A stretch of 64,000 nucleotides of DNA. It comes from Rhodothermus marinus. GTDB taxonomy: Bacteria; Bacteroidota; Rhodothermia; Rhodothermales; Rhodothermaceae. The translations under genes were made by a program, and so were the position numbers. The notes beneath the pieces are model-generated. The model saw only the letters and a list, made by a program, of their open reading frames with translations. It ran no database searches and had not been told where the DNA came from. Position 1 is the stretch's first letter, and every line of letters starts with the position of its first letter. Below, in pieces: positions 28,064 to 37,254 of this stretch. The stretch covers positions 611,501-675,500 of the forward strand of contig NZ_AP019797.1 of NCBI RefSeq assembly GCF_009936275.1, given 5' to 3'.

Positions 28064-28780
28064 CAGCCCGATGTTTGCATGTTACAGGTTGCGCATCTGA
28101 CGAAGACGTACCGGAGCGGCACCCGGACGCTGACAGTACTCCAGGATGTCTCGTTTTCGGTGGCCGAAGGAGAAATCTGTGCCGTGGTTGGCCCTTCGGG
28201 CAGCGGTAAAACGACGCTGCTGGGGTTGTGTGCCGGTCTGGACTTGCCCACGGCGGGCAAGGTGTGGCTGGACGGCCAGGACCTGACCGTGCTCGACGAA
28301 GACGCCCGCGCGGCGCTTCGCAATCGGCTCGTGGGCTTCGTTTTCCAGACTTTTCAGCTATTGCCGACGCTGACCGCGCTGGAAAACGTCATGGTACCGG
28401 CCGAGCTGCGGGGCGACCGCACGGCCCGCCGACGGGCTGTCGAACTGCTGGAACGGGTGGGTCTAAGCGATCGGCTGCATCACTATCCGCGCCAGCTCTC
28501 GGGCGGTGAGCAGCAACGGGTGGCACTGGCGCGGGCTTTCATCAACCGTCCCCGCATGCTGTTCGCCGATGAGCCGACCGGCAACCTGGACGCCGAGACC
28601 GGGGCGGTCGTCGAGGATCTGCTTTTCGAACTGAACGCGACGGCCGGCACCACGCTGGTCATCGTCACACACAACCTGGAGCTGGCCCGACGCACCGGCC
28701 GCATTCTGCACCTGCGGGCCGGACGCATCGTGGCCGACGAGCCGGTCCACGCCACCACCAATGCGACACGTCATGGCTGA
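28058..28780 (+). CDS. ybbA: ABC transporter ATPase, YbbA/LolD-like
   Basis: A 240-residue ATP-binding protein with Walker A GPSGSGKTTLL, Q-loop VFQTFQLLP, signature LSGGEQQRV, Walker B MLFADEPTGNLD and the switch His (VTHN). It belongs to the LolD/MacB/YbbA class that energises FtsX-like permeases working on lipids, lipoproteins or toxic compounds at the envelope. The GTG start is set by a perfect ribosome site. It overlaps the permease gene at its 3' end. The tesA neighbour suggests a role linked to lysophospholipid or acyl-ester handling, as proposed for the enterobacterial locus. Confidence 0.9.
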   Translation: MHQPDVCMLQVAHLTKTYRSGTRTLTVLQDVSFSVAEGEICAVVGPSGSGKTTLLGLCAGLDLPTAGKVWLDGQDLTVLDEDARAALRNRLVGFVFQTFQLLPTLTALENVMVPAELRGDRTARRRAVELLERVGLSDRLHHYPRQLSGGEQQRVALARAFINRPRMLFADEPTGNLDAETGAVVEDLLFELNATAGTTLVIVTHNLELARRTGRILHLRAGRIVADEPVHATTNATRHG

Positions 28781-31304
28781 GCCACGTACGGGGACGCTGC
28801 GCTGGGCCCTTCGCATGGCCTGGCGCGACAGCCGGGGCAGCCGTCGGCGGCTGCTGCTGTTTCTGTCGGCCATGGTGCTGGGGCTGGCCGCGCTGGTGGC
28901 CATCAGCGGCGTCGGGGGCAATCTGCGGCGGGCCGTGGACGAGCAGGCCCGCCAGCTGCTGGGCGCCGATCTGCGCCTGGAGCGGGAAGCGCCGTTCGGC
29001 GAACTCGAAGCGCTCATCGACTCGATCGGCGGCCGCCAGACCCGCGTGGTCTCGTTCGCTTCGATGGTCTACTTTCCGCGGACCGGCCGGGTGCGGCTGG
29101 CGTCGGTGCGGGCCGTTGCCGGCACCTGGCCCCTGTACGGACGACTCCAGACCGATCCGCCAGAGGCGGCCACGCGCTACCTGCAGGAAGACGGCGCGCT
29201 GGTCGACGGCACGCTGCTCGACGCCTACGGCGCCCGCGTGGGCGACTCGGTGCGTGTGGGGCGCCGGAGCTATCCGATCCTGGGACGGCTGCTCGCCACC
29301 CCGTCGGAGTCGGCCGCCATGGCACTGGCCGCGCCCCGCGTGTACATTCCGCTGGCCGGGATCGATACGCTGCTGCTCGGTTTCGGTAGCCGCGCCGAAT
29401 ACGCGGTTTACTTTCGCTTCGACGACGGCCGGGATGCCGAGGCGCTGGGCGACCGGCTCCGCCGGGAGTTGCGGCCGCTGCGCGTGCGCGTCGATACCGT
29501 CGAAGAAATCCGCGAGGACTGGGACGAAGCGCTGACGAACCTGTACCGCTTTCTCGGGCTGGTGGGCTTCATCGCGCTGATTCTGGGCGGGATCGGCATT
29601 GCCAGCGCCGTGCATGTGTACGTGCGCCAGCGCGTCGATGCGGTGGCCGTACTCCGGTGCCTGGGGGCGACGCCCGCGCAGACCGTGGCGGTCTATCTGC
29701 TGCAGGCGCTGGCGATGGGACTGGTGGCCGGTGTAGCCGGCACGCTGCTGGGACTGGGACTGCAGGCGCTGTTGCCGCGGCTGCTGGCCGAATTCCTTCC
29801 GGTCGCGGTACCGCTGCACATCGAGCCGGCCGCCGTGGGGCTGGGGCTGCTGAGCGGACCGGCCATCACGTTGCTGTTTGCCCTGCTTCCGCTGCTGCCC
29901 GTGCGCCACGTGACGCCGCTGCGGGCGCTGCAGGCTTCGGTCGATCCCGTGCCCGCCGGACGCGATCCGCTGCGCTGGCTGGCCTGGCTGCTGCTGGCGG
30001 GCGGACTGACCGCGTTCGCCATGCTGCAGGCGCCCGCTCCGGCCATCGGGGCCGGCTATGCCGTCGGGCTGATGCTCGTCTTCGGTGCGCTGACGCTGCT
30101 GGCCCGCGGGCTGATGCGCCTGCTCCGGCGCGCGGTCCCGGACCGCTGGCCGTACGTGTTCCGCCAGGGGCTGGCCAACCTGTACCGCCCGCACAACCAG
30201 ACGCTTGTGCTGATGCTGGCGCTCGGGCTGGGGACGTTCCTGGTCGTGCTGGTGCTGCTCGTCGAGCGGACGTTGCTGGCCCAGGTTCGTCAGGCCGGAG
30301 GCGGCGAGCGGCCCGATCTGGTCTTTTTCGACGTACAACCCGATCAGCGCGACAGCCTGGTCGCGCTCGTCGAGGCGCACGGGGCACCGGTGCTCGAAAC
30401 GGTCCCGATCGTCACGATGCGGCTGGCGGCCGTCAACGGACGCCGGATCGAGGCCCTTCGTGCCGATACCACCGTGCGGTTGAGCTGGGCCTTCCGGCGT
30501 GAGTACCGTTCGTCCTATCGCGATTATCTGACCGACACCGAAACGTTGCTGGCCGGCACCTTCACGCCTTCGGTGCCGCCCGGTACGGCCGTGCCGCCTG
30601 TCTCGCTCGAAGAAGAGATCGCTGCCGAGCTGGGCGTGACGCTCGGCGACACGCTCGTGTGGAACGTGCAGGGTGTCGAGATCCCCACAGTGGTGGGAAG
30701 CATCCGGCGTGTGGACTGGCGGCGCTTCCGGACGAACTTTTTCGTGCTGTTTCCGCGCGGCGTGCTGGAGGAAGCGCCCCAGATGTTCGTGCTGCTGGTG
30801 CGGGCCGGGGAGGCTTCGCCCCGCATCCAGCGGGCCGCCGTCGAGGCGTTCCCGAGCGTGTCAGCCATCGATCTGCAGCTTATTCTGAACGTGGCCGACG
30901 AAATCTTCGGGCGGGTGGGGCTGGTACTGCAGTTCATGGCGCTGTTCAGCGTGCTGACGGGCGTGATCGTGCTGCTGGGAGCGATTGCCGTGACGCGTGT
31001 GGCCCGCGAGGAGGAGACCGTGCTACTCAAGACGCTGGGAGCTTCGCGACGCCAGGTGCTTCAGATCACGGCCGTGGAGTACGGGCTCCTGGGGTTGCTG
31101 GCAGCGACGGTGGGACTGGTACTGGCCGTGGGCGCGGCCGGATTGCTGGCCGGGCTCGTGTTCGAGGCGCCGCCCGTGGGGGCGCCGGACGTACTGGCTG
31201 CGGCGTTGCTGAGCGCCGTAGCATTGACGCTGGGCGTCGGGCTGCTCGGCAACCGCCGCGTCTATGGCCGTCCGCCGCTCGACGTGCTCCGCGCGGCAGG
31301 ATAG
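28773..31304 (+). CDS. ybbP: FtsX-like ABC permease, YbbP-type
   Basis: An 843-residue permease with the MacB/FtsX layout duplicated: an N-terminal helix (LLLFLSAMVLGLAALVAI), a periplasmic domain, three helices around residues 260-390, a second set of helices (about 415-510), a second periplasmic part and a final three-helix FtsX domain (about 715-840) containing EEETVLLKTLGASRRQV. The start at 28773 overlaps the ATPase stop by 8 nt; an ATG at 28761 is an alternative. It works with the preceding ATPase, probably moving lipids or hydrophobic substances within the envelope. Confidence 0.88.
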   Translation: MAEPRTGTLRWALRMAWRDSRGSRRRLLLFLSAMVLGLAALVAISGVGGNLRRAVDEQARQLLGADLRLEREAPFGELEALIDSIGGRQTRVVSFASMVYFPRTGRVRLASVRAVAGTWPLYGRLQTDPPEAATRYLQEDGALVDGTLLDAYGARVGDSVRVGRRSYPILGRLLATPSESAAMALAAPRVYIPLAGIDTLLLGFGSRAEYAVYFRFDDGRDAEALGDRLRRELRPLRVRVDTVEEIREDWDEALTNLYRFLGLVGFIALILGGIGIASAVHVYVRQRVDAVAVLRCLGATPAQTVAVYLLQALAMGLVAGVAGTLLGLGLQALLPRLLAEFLPVAVPLHIEPAAVGLGLLSGPAITLLFALLPLLPVRHVTPLRALQASVDPVPAGRDPLRWLAWLLLAGGLTAFAMLQAPAPAIGAGYAVGLMLVFGALTLLARGLMRLLRRAVPDRWPYVFRQGLANLYRPHNQTLVLMLALGLGTFLVVLVLLVERTLLAQVRQAGGGERPDLVFFDVQPDQRDSLVALVEAHGAPVLETVPIVTMRLAAVNGRRIEALRADTTVRLSWAFRREYRSSYRDYLTDTETLLAGTFTPSVPPGTAVPPVSLEEEIAAELGVTLGDTLVWNVQGVEIPTVVGSIRRVDWRRFRTNFFVLFPRGVLEEAPQMFVLLVRAGEASPRIQRAAVEAFPSVSAIDLQLILNVADEIFGRVGLVLQFMALFSVLTGVIVLLGAIAVTRVAREEETVLLKTLGASRRQVLQITAVEYGLLGLLAATVGLVLAVGAAGLLAGLVFEAPPVGAPDVLAAALLSAVALTLGVGLLGNRRVYGRPPLDVLRAAG

Positions 31305-31365
31305 GCGCAACACGTCCGCCACACAGAAGGACGCCTCCTGCACGGGTAAATCATATGATTTCTGG

Positions 31366-31552
31366 AAAATCGTGGTGCATGTGAGAAAGCACGGGCGCAC
31401 ACGGTGGTGCGCCCCTACCAGATCATTGACAGCTTCCCTATCCCGTAGGGGCGGACCATTGTGTCCGCCCGATCATACCCGCCGGATCACGTCCGCCACA
31501 TGGGGTGTGGCCCCTCATGCACCAGTAAATCACGATTCCATATCAGCGATCC
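31366..31552 (-). repeat. Dispersed MITE-like element, copy C (most complete)
   Basis: Read on the minus strand it has GGTGCATG near the start and CATGCACC near the end as terminal inverted repeats. Two internal palindromes lie between them, gggcggacacaatggtccgc and ggggcgcaccaccgtgtgcg. It is nearly identical to the copies at 12.3 and 43.4 kb. It fills most of the 252 bp between ybbP and the next gene. Confidence 0.85.
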
Positions 31553-31556
31553 CACA

Positions 31557-32117
31557 TTAACGCACTTCGAGGTGCATCCGGGGCACGAAGCGCCAGCGGC
31601 AATCGGGCTCGGCCTGGATCGAGCGCCGCACTTCGAAAAGCAGTCGGTAGGTGTAGGCCCGATCCGGATCCAGGGTCAGCGTCACGGGCAGGGCCAGCGT
31701 GTCGGTTTCGACGGTCAGCGTGCCGCCGGCGTTGGGACCGAAGCGCATCGACACGTCGGATAGCCTGATCCACAGCGTGTCGTAGTGGCCGGGCGGAACG
31801 GGCGCGGCTTCGAGCAGGGTCCAGGCACGAAGGGTCGTGGCAGAGAACGTCAGGGTGCGTCGCGCGAAAGGAAACGGCTGGCGGTGGCCGTCAGAGCGGC
31901 GCAACGCCAGCGGGTGTAGCGTCAGCGTGAGCGCCTGAAAGGGAGGAGGTAGCACGGAATCGGCCGCAACGGTCAACGACAGACGGGCCGGGGCGGCGGC
32001 GCTGTCGGGCATGCCCGGCGCGGCCGGTCGGGGCGGTGCCATCACGATCTCGCGGGCGCCTCCGCAGCTTGCCAGCAGGCCGATCAGCAACGCGATCAGG
32101 TATCCGCAGCGTCCCAT
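31557..32117 (-). CDS. Lipoprotein with DUF4382-like domain
   Basis: A 186-residue protein starting at the ATG at 32117 (MGRCGYLIALLIGLLASC), with a lipobox LASC, a Pro/Ala-rich linker and a beta-rich body. The segment W-T-L-L-E-A-A-P-V-P-P-G-H-Y-D-T-L-W-I-R-L resembles the DUF4382 pattern, in which a value is computed along a strand and paired with P-x-G-x-Y. Its start lies 22 nt inside the preceding DUF2461 gene, so the two are coupled. The function is unknown. Confidence 0.65.
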   Translation of the reverse strand: MGRCGYLIALLIGLLASCGGAREIVMAPPRPAAPGMPDSAAAPARLSLTVAADSVLPPPFQALTLTLHPLALRRSDGHRQPFPFARRTLTFSATTLRAWTLLEAAPVPPGHYDTLWIRLSDVSMRFGPNAGGTLTVETDTLALPVTLTLDPDRAYTYRLLFEVRRSIQAEPDCRWRFVPRMHLEVR

Positions 32118-32791
32118 CCGAATTCCAGCAGCGGCAGCACGATTTCGGCAAAGCGGAGCACGGTCTGTGCGAAGTCGGGGTGCAGCACGGCTTCGTCCGG
32201 CACGTCCTGCGACACCAGAAACGAATTCCAGCGCAGGTATTCGGCGACCGGACTGTTGGCGGCCTCCTCGAAACCCCGGGGCATGCGCTTGCGCATCGAA
32301 TCGGTTTCGAGGGTCAGGCCGTGCGTCTGAAGTTGCCGGACGATGTCCAGAAATGCCTCGGCCTCCTGCCACAGCTTGCGGCGCCAGCGCCGCAGGAAGG
32401 TCGCCTCGGGCTTCCAGAAGCCGGCCCCCAGAAACGAGTCGCCGGGCTCCACATGAATGTACACGACGCCCAGATCCCGGCGGCTTCCCGTGCGCGAGAG
32501 CACGGCGCCGATGTGCGTTTTGTAGGGGCGCTTGTCTTTCGAGAAGCGCGTGTCCCGGTAGATCCGGAACAGTCCCTGTTCCGGATCGCCACGTAGCGGC
32601 AGGCCCCGCCGAATCAGCTCGCGGCCCACGTCGGCCACCAGGCACTGCATGGGCCAGCGTACTTCGTCTTCGTAGATCGCCTTACGTGGCCGGAACCAGT
32701 CGCGGCGGTTGTGCTGCTTCAGCGCGCGCAGAAAGTCCAGCGCTTCAGGCCGAAAACCCGGAAACGGCGGGAAATCGTAGAGTGTGCTCAT
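32096..32791 (-). CDS. DUF2461 (TIGR02453) family protein
   Basis: A 231-residue cytoplasmic protein of the DUF2461 family. Recognisable blocks are the N-terminal F-P-G-F-x-P-E-A-L-D-F-L-R-x-L-K-x-H-N-x-R-D-W-F, the central FRIYRDTRFSKDKRPYKTHI and GAGFWKPEATFLRRWR. The family is widespread and uncharacterised. Its ATG overlaps the stop of the M20 gene (ATGA) and its 3' end overlaps the lipoprotein start, giving a tight three-gene unit. Confidence 0.88.
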   Translation of the reverse strand: MSTLYDFPPFPGFRPEALDFLRALKQHNRRDWFRPRKAIYEDEVRWPMQCLVADVGRELIRRGLPLRGDPEQGLFRIYRDTRFSKDKRPYKTHIGAVLSRTGSRRDLGVVYIHVEPGDSFLGAGFWKPEATFLRRWRRKLWQEAEAFLDIVRQLQTHGLTLETDSMRKRMPRGFEEAANSPVAEYLRWNSFLVSQDVPDEAVLHPDFAQTVLRFAEIVLPLLEFGWDAADT

Positions 32792-33990
32792 GCCGCCGAT
32801 TGCAGATAGCGCCAGGTCAGATAGGCCATGAAGCCGGGCGCGATGCGCAGCGCCTCTTCGTCGATCGTAAAGCGCGGCGTGTGCAGGCCGTGCACGATGC
32901 CCTTTTCTGGATTGCCCGTGCCGATGCGGTAGAAGCAGCCCGGCCGCTGTTGCAGGAAGTAGGCGAAGTCCTCGCTGGCAAACCAGGGCTCGAGTTCCAC
33001 CACCCGGTCGGGACCCACGTACTCGCGGGCGGCCTCGCGTACCAGCTCTGTGGGCTCCTCGTGGTTGTAGAGGGCCGGGTAGCCCACGACGATCTCCACG
33101 TCGGCCTCGGCCCCGAAGGCGCGGGCCGTCTGCTCGACGACGCGGCGGATGAGTGCGTGCGCCCGGAAGCGCCAGTCTTCATCCATGGCCCGAAACGTTC
33201 CTTCCATGCGCACGGTGGGCGGTAGCACGTTCGTGGCGCCTTCGGCCAGCACGCGCCCGATCGAGAGCACCGTGGGGACGTCGGGCGGGGCATTGCGGCT
33301 GACCACGGACTGCAGCGCCACGATGATGTGGGCGGCCACCAGCACGCCGTCGGCCGCCAGGCGATGGGGGGCGGCGGCATGGCCGCCTTCGGCCCGGACC
33401 GTGATGTAGAGTTCGTCGGCCGAGGCCATGTACATGCCGCTACGCACGCCGATCGTGCCTACCGGTAGATCCGGCTGCACGTGCTGGGCGAAGACGACCG
33501 AAGGCGCCGGTACGCTGTCGGACGCTTCCAGCACGCCTTCACGGATCATGGCCTGGGCGCCGCCGGGCAGCTTTTCCTCGCTGGGCTGAAAGATCATCCG
33601 CACCTGGCCGTGCAATCGATCGCGCAGCCGCGACAGGATCATGGCCGTGCCCAGCAGCGAGGCCGTGTGCGCGTCGTGGCCGCAGGCGTGCATCTTGCCC
33701 GAATTCCGGGAGCGGAATTCAAAGTCGTTTTCTTCCTGGATGGGCAGCGCGTCCATGTCGGCCCGCAGCAGGACGGTCGGGCCCGACTCGGCCCCGCGCA
33801 GCGTGGCCACCACGCCGGTACGGGCCACGCCGGTCTGAATCTCCAGGCCCAGCGGCCGCAGCGTCTCGACGACCAGCCGGGCCGTTTCGTATTCCTCGAA
33901 GGCCAGTTCCGGATTCGCATGGATGGTCCGCCGAAGCCGGACCACTTCCGGAAAGATTTCCTCACTCAGCGCCTGAATCTCGCGCAGCAT
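32788..33990 (-). CDS. M20-family amidohydrolase (N-acyl amino acid / hippurate type)
   Basis: A 400-residue metallo-amidohydrolase. The metal-binding motif ACGHDAHTASLLG and the catalytic region DMDALPIQEEN are present. MIFQPSEEKLPGGAQAMIREG and AEGGHAAAPHRLADG-like blocks mark the AbgA/HipO/YxeP branch that cleaves N-acyl or indole conjugates of amino acids. It is probably cytoplasmic (no signal peptide). It is first gene of the unit with DUF2461 and the lipoprotein, and 10 bp downstream of the M28 peptidase gene. Confidence 0.9.
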   Translation of the reverse strand: MLREIQALSEEIFPEVVRLRRTIHANPELAFEEYETARLVVETLRPLGLEIQTGVARTGVVATLRGAESGPTVLLRADMDALPIQEENDFEFRSRNSGKMHACGHDAHTASLLGTAMILSRLRDRLHGQVRMIFQPSEEKLPGGAQAMIREGVLEASDSVPAPSVVFAQHVQPDLPVGTIGVRSGMYMASADELYITVRAEGGHAAAPHRLAADGVLVAAHIIVALQSVVSRNAPPDVPTVLSIGRVLAEGATNVLPPTVRMEGTFRAMDEDWRFRAHALIRRVVEQTARAFGAEADVEIVVGYPALYNHEEPTELVREAAREYVGPDRVVELEPWFASEDFAYFLQQRPGCFYRIGTGNPEKGIVHGLHTPRFTIDEEALRIAPGFMAYLTWRYLQSAA

Positions 33991-34000
33991 GGTTCGTCGC

Positions 34001-35740
34001 TCAGTTGAAGCCGGTGCCCGTGACGGCCGGGCGGTTGTCCTGGTTGGCCACCTGCCAGGCCGTGCCGAAAATCAAACGGACGATCCGCGCCATGCGGTCG
34101 TAGTCGATCTTGTGCGGCTCGTCGTCCACGCCGTGATAGTCTTCGTGGGTACCTGTGAAGAAGAAGATGAACGGAATGCCGTGCTTGCCGAAGTTCCAGT
34201 GGTCGGAGCGGGCGTAGAACCGGTTCGGATCGTCTTTGCTGTTGAAGCGCTCGTCGAGCACGAGGCGCGTGCCGGTGATTTCGTTCACGCGCAGGTTGAT
34301 CTCGTGCAACTCCTGTGAGATCAGGTTCGAGCCGATGATGTACACGTAGTTGGGATCGCCTTCCCGCGTGGGGTCGTGGCGGCCGATCATGTCGATATTC
34401 AGATTCGTGACGGTCTGTTCGAGCGGGAAGACCGGTTCGTGATCGGTGTAGTAAGCCGAGCCGAGCAATCCCTTTTCTTCACCCGACACGTGCAGGAACA
34501 GGATGGAACGGCGGGGTGGGTAGCCGTCGCGTGCGGCCTGCATGAAGGCTTCGGCAATTTCGAGCAGGGCGACGGTGCCCGTGCCGTCGTCGTCGGCGCC
34601 GTTGTAGATGCCGTCGCCTTCGGCCGTCGGATCGACACCCACGTGGTCGTAGTGTGCCGAGAGAACCACCACTTCATTTTTGAGCAGCGAGTCGGCGCCT
34701 TCGATGTAGGCCAGGACGTTTTCGGTCTGGGCCTGGTAGGTTTCCTGCACGAGCCGGCCGTGCACGGTGACCTCGGGCACGGCGAACACGACGGGCCGGC
34801 GGCTTTCGTCGATCTGCTGCTGCAGCTCGGCGATGGTATGGCCACTCGGGGCCAGCAGCGCGTCGGCCACCTGACTGCTGACCACCCAGATCGGCGGCAG
34901 TTGAAAGCCGCCCTGTTGCGGCGGTGTAAGCGAAAGGCGTCCGACGCTGGTCCGCGCGCGCAGTGCGGCACGGGCGGCACGTTCGGCCAGCGGCTCGTCG
35001 GCCCGCGGGGAGCGGTCGCCTACCAGAAGCACGCCGGCCACGCCGGCCTCCAGCGCCCGGCGCAGCTTGAGGAACGGCTGGGCCGTCCGGCGTGAGGGGC
35101 GGCCGTCGGGCGTCAGCAGGCTGGTCGAGTCGTTGGCCAGCGGCTCGTCGGCCAGGATCAGCAGCCAGCGGCCGGTCAGGTCGATGCTGTCGGCCGCCAG
35201 CGCGGCGTAGTCGTCGTAGCCCAGCTCGGGATCGGCAATGCCATAGCCGCCGAAGACCAGTTCGCCGGCGCTTTCGGGCCGGACGCCCAGCCACAGGTAG
35301 CCGTTCGGGTCGGCCTGCTCCGGGCCGAACGCCAGCGCGGCCAGCGTGTCGGCGCCCTGCACGGCGATCAGATGCGCTTCCTGCAGCCGCTGGCCGTAGA
35401 CGGTGAACGGCTGGAAATAGGCTTCCGGTGCGTAGGGATGGTCCGGCTTCAGCGTGCCGGCGGGCTCGAGGCCCAGTTTGCGATACTGGGAGGCCAGATA
35501 GTAGGCGGCCAGCTTCTGGCCACGCGTGGTGGTTTCGCGGCCTTCAAAGTAGTCGGAGGCCACGATGAACAGGTGCGCGGCCAGGTCTTCGGGCGTGATC
35601 GTCGCCTGATAGCGCTGCACGAGCGCCGGGTTATCGAACACGGTGGGGGTGACGGCGGGACGCTGGCTCTGCGCCTGCGACAGCAGGGGCCAGCATGTCA
35701 GCAGGATTCCGAAAAACGTCCGTGCAATACGTTGCCGCAT
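34001..35740 (-). CDS. M28-family zinc aminopeptidase, secreted
   Basis: A 579-residue protein starting at the ATG at 35740 (MRQRIARTFFGILLTCWPLLSQAQ), which gives a clear signal peptide; a longer in-frame extension does not. It has a protease-associated insertion in the middle and a C-terminal M28 domain with all zinc ligands: SAHYDHVG, NGADDDGTG, SGEEKGLLGS, NIDMIGRHD and GTHEDYHGVDDEP. It is a probable periplasmic or surface aminopeptidase for peptide use. It lies 10 bp before the M20 gene, suggesting a peptide/acyl-amino-acid degradation operon. Confidence 0.9.
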   Translation of the reverse strand: MRQRIARTFFGILLTCWPLLSQAQSQRPAVTPTVFDNPALVQRYQATITPEDLAAHLFIVASDYFEGRETTTRGQKLAAYYLASQYRKLGLEPAGTLKPDHPYAPEAYFQPFTVYGQRLQEAHLIAVQGADTLAALAFGPEQADPNGYLWLGVRPESAGELVFGGYGIADPELGYDDYAALAADSIDLTGRWLLILADEPLANDSTSLLTPDGRPSRRTAQPFLKLRRALEAGVAGVLLVGDRSPRADEPLAERAARAALRARTSVGRLSLTPPQQGGFQLPPIWVVSSQVADALLAPSGHTIAELQQQIDESRRPVVFAVPEVTVHGRLVQETYQAQTENVLAYIEGADSLLKNEVVVLSAHYDHVGVDPTAEGDGIYNGADDDGTGTVALLEIAEAFMQAARDGYPPRRSILFLHVSGEEKGLLGSAYYTDHEPVFPLEQTVTNLNIDMIGRHDPTREGDPNYVYIIGSNLISQELHEINLRVNEITGTRLVLDERFNSKDDPNRFYARSDHWNFGKHGIPFIFFFTGTHEDYHGVDDEPHKIDYDRMARIVRLIFGTAWQVANQDNRPAVTGTGFN

Positions 35741-35857
35741 GGTTTGCCCTGTATCGGGTGAACGAATTCGCTGTGCCTTCAAGGTAGAACTTATCCGGAA
35801 AACAAGGGGAGATCCGGTAAGCTGGCGCTTTGCGCTGCATCTCAGAAGCACGTGTTT

Positions 35858-36084
35858 GTAGTAAGCCACGAAGGCGCTAGCCGTAGTGGCGTTACCCGGG
35901 ACGGCACTCCGCTTCGCTCCGTGCCTGACTACAAGCACGTGGGTTGTGCTTCAAAGCTCAGCGGAACGCTATGCAAGGTCGAAATCGCGAATTCCCTGGA
36001 CTTATTTTTCGGATGACTTCTAGTCAGGTGGTGCTTCCAGATCGTTGTCTGACGCCACTCCGCTTCGCTCCGTGGCTTACTACG
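35858..36084. repeat. Hairpin-forming intergenic repeats with conserved 13-nt loop
   Basis: The 470-bp gap 35741-36210 has no gene. It holds two copies of a hairpin with the same loop TCCGCTTCGCTCC but different stems, GGCAC/GTGCC (35903-35925) and GCCAC/GTGGC (36054-36076). Both are followed by CTGACTAC or CTTACTAC. A partial inverted copy (tgtagtaagccacg) lies at 35858-35871. The upstream promoter of the M28 gene should also be here. Confidence 0.65.
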
Positions 36085-36210
36085 AGCCGATGCATGCCGT
36101 CGTCGGATGCGAAGCGTAAACGGCAGGGCTCGACCCCGGCGGGAGCGTAGCACCTTTCCTCAATGGTGTGAAGGAAGATAAGCACGGCGCGGGCACCGAT
36201 GCACGGTCTT

Positions 36211-37143
36211 TCAGTGCAGCCGCTGGCGTTTGTTCAGGTAGGCCAGCAGGGCGGTGTCGTAAGGCTGGCCGGTGTCGAGTTCGACGAAGTCGATCCGGTG
36301 CTCCAGACAGCGGCGACGGAACTGCTCGGTGAACGCCTGCACGGCCTGCACATAGGCGTCACGGAACTGGGCCGGATGCAGCGTCATCTCCTCACCGGTT
36401 TCCACGTCGACAAGTCGCAGCGGGCGGTCCGGAAGTTCGAAGCGTCGCTCGGTGGCGCCTTCCAGCACGTGAAACACCAGCACTTCGTGCCCGCGATGTC
36501 GCAGGTGGCGCAGCGCACGCAGCAGTTCGTCGTGTGCCGAGCGGTTGTCGAACAGGTCCGTGATCAGCACCACGAGCGATCGGCGGTGGATGCGTTCGGC
36601 CACTTCGTGCAGCACCGACGCCACGGCCGTGCGGCGCGTCTCGGCGTCTTCCAGACGCACCAGGCGCTCGAGATGAGTCAGCAGCGTGTGCAGGTAGCCC
36701 GGCTTGCTTTTCGGGGGGATCAGCGTATGCACGCGCTCGTCGAAAGCGATCAGTCCCGTGGCGTCCCGCTGACGCAGCATCAGAAAGTGCAAGGCGGCCG
36801 CCAGATAGGCGCCGTACTCCAGTTTGGTCAGGGGCGCCCGGTAGCGATAGCGCATCGACGGCGAGGTGTCGAGCACCACGTAGTGGCGCAGGTTCGTCTC
36901 CTCCTCGTACTGCTTCACGTAGAAACGGTCCGTTTTGGCGTACACCTTCCAGTCGATGTGGCGCAGCTCGTCGCCCGGATTGTAGGGCCGGTGCTCGGCA
37001 AATTCCACCGAAAAGCCGTGGTATGGACTGCGGTGCAGTCCCGTGATGAAGCCCTCGACGATCAGCCGCGCCCGCAGTTCCATGTTTTTCAGGCGCGAAA
37101 GCACGGCCGGATCGAGGTACTGCAATGCCGTCGGACGGGCCAC
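36211..37143 (-). CDS. DUF58 family protein (vWA-like, MoxR-associated type)
   Basis: A 310-residue DUF58 protein. It has the family core YNPGDELRHIDWKVYAKTD and then a vWA-like domain with a MIDAS-type D-T-S-P-S at about 92-96 (VVLDTSPSMRYRYR). It also has a second acidic turn (LITDLFDNRSAHDELLRALR). The start is a GTG at 37143, since the block PTALQYLDPAVLSRLKNMEL belongs to the family. DUF58 proteins usually sit beside a MoxR AAA+ ATPase; none is adjacent here. The role is probably chaperone-like or in envelope stress. Confidence 0.85.
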   Translation of the reverse strand: MARPTALQYLDPAVLSRLKNMELRARLIVEGFITGLHRSPYHGFSVEFAEHRPYNPGDELRHIDWKVYAKTDRFYVKQYEEETNLRHYVVLDTSPSMRYRYRAPLTKLEYGAYLAAALHFLMLRQRDATGLIAFDERVHTLIPPKSKPGYLHTLLTHLERLVRLEDAETRRTAVASVLHEVAERIHRRSLVVLITDLFDNRSAHDELLRALRHLRHRGHEVLVFHVLEGATERRFELPDRPLRLVDVETGEEMTLHPAQFRDAYVQAVQAFTEQFRRRCLEHRIDFVELDTGQPYDTALLAYLNKRQRLH

Positions 37144-37254
37144 AGGGAGCCTGCAGGTTGGTCGTGGGTATCAGAAACCGATCCTGTTAGAACCTTCGGG
37201 GGTGTGGGAGTTCCAACGTAGCCTGGTCGTTTTTGCAACAACTTCCGTCTGGAA

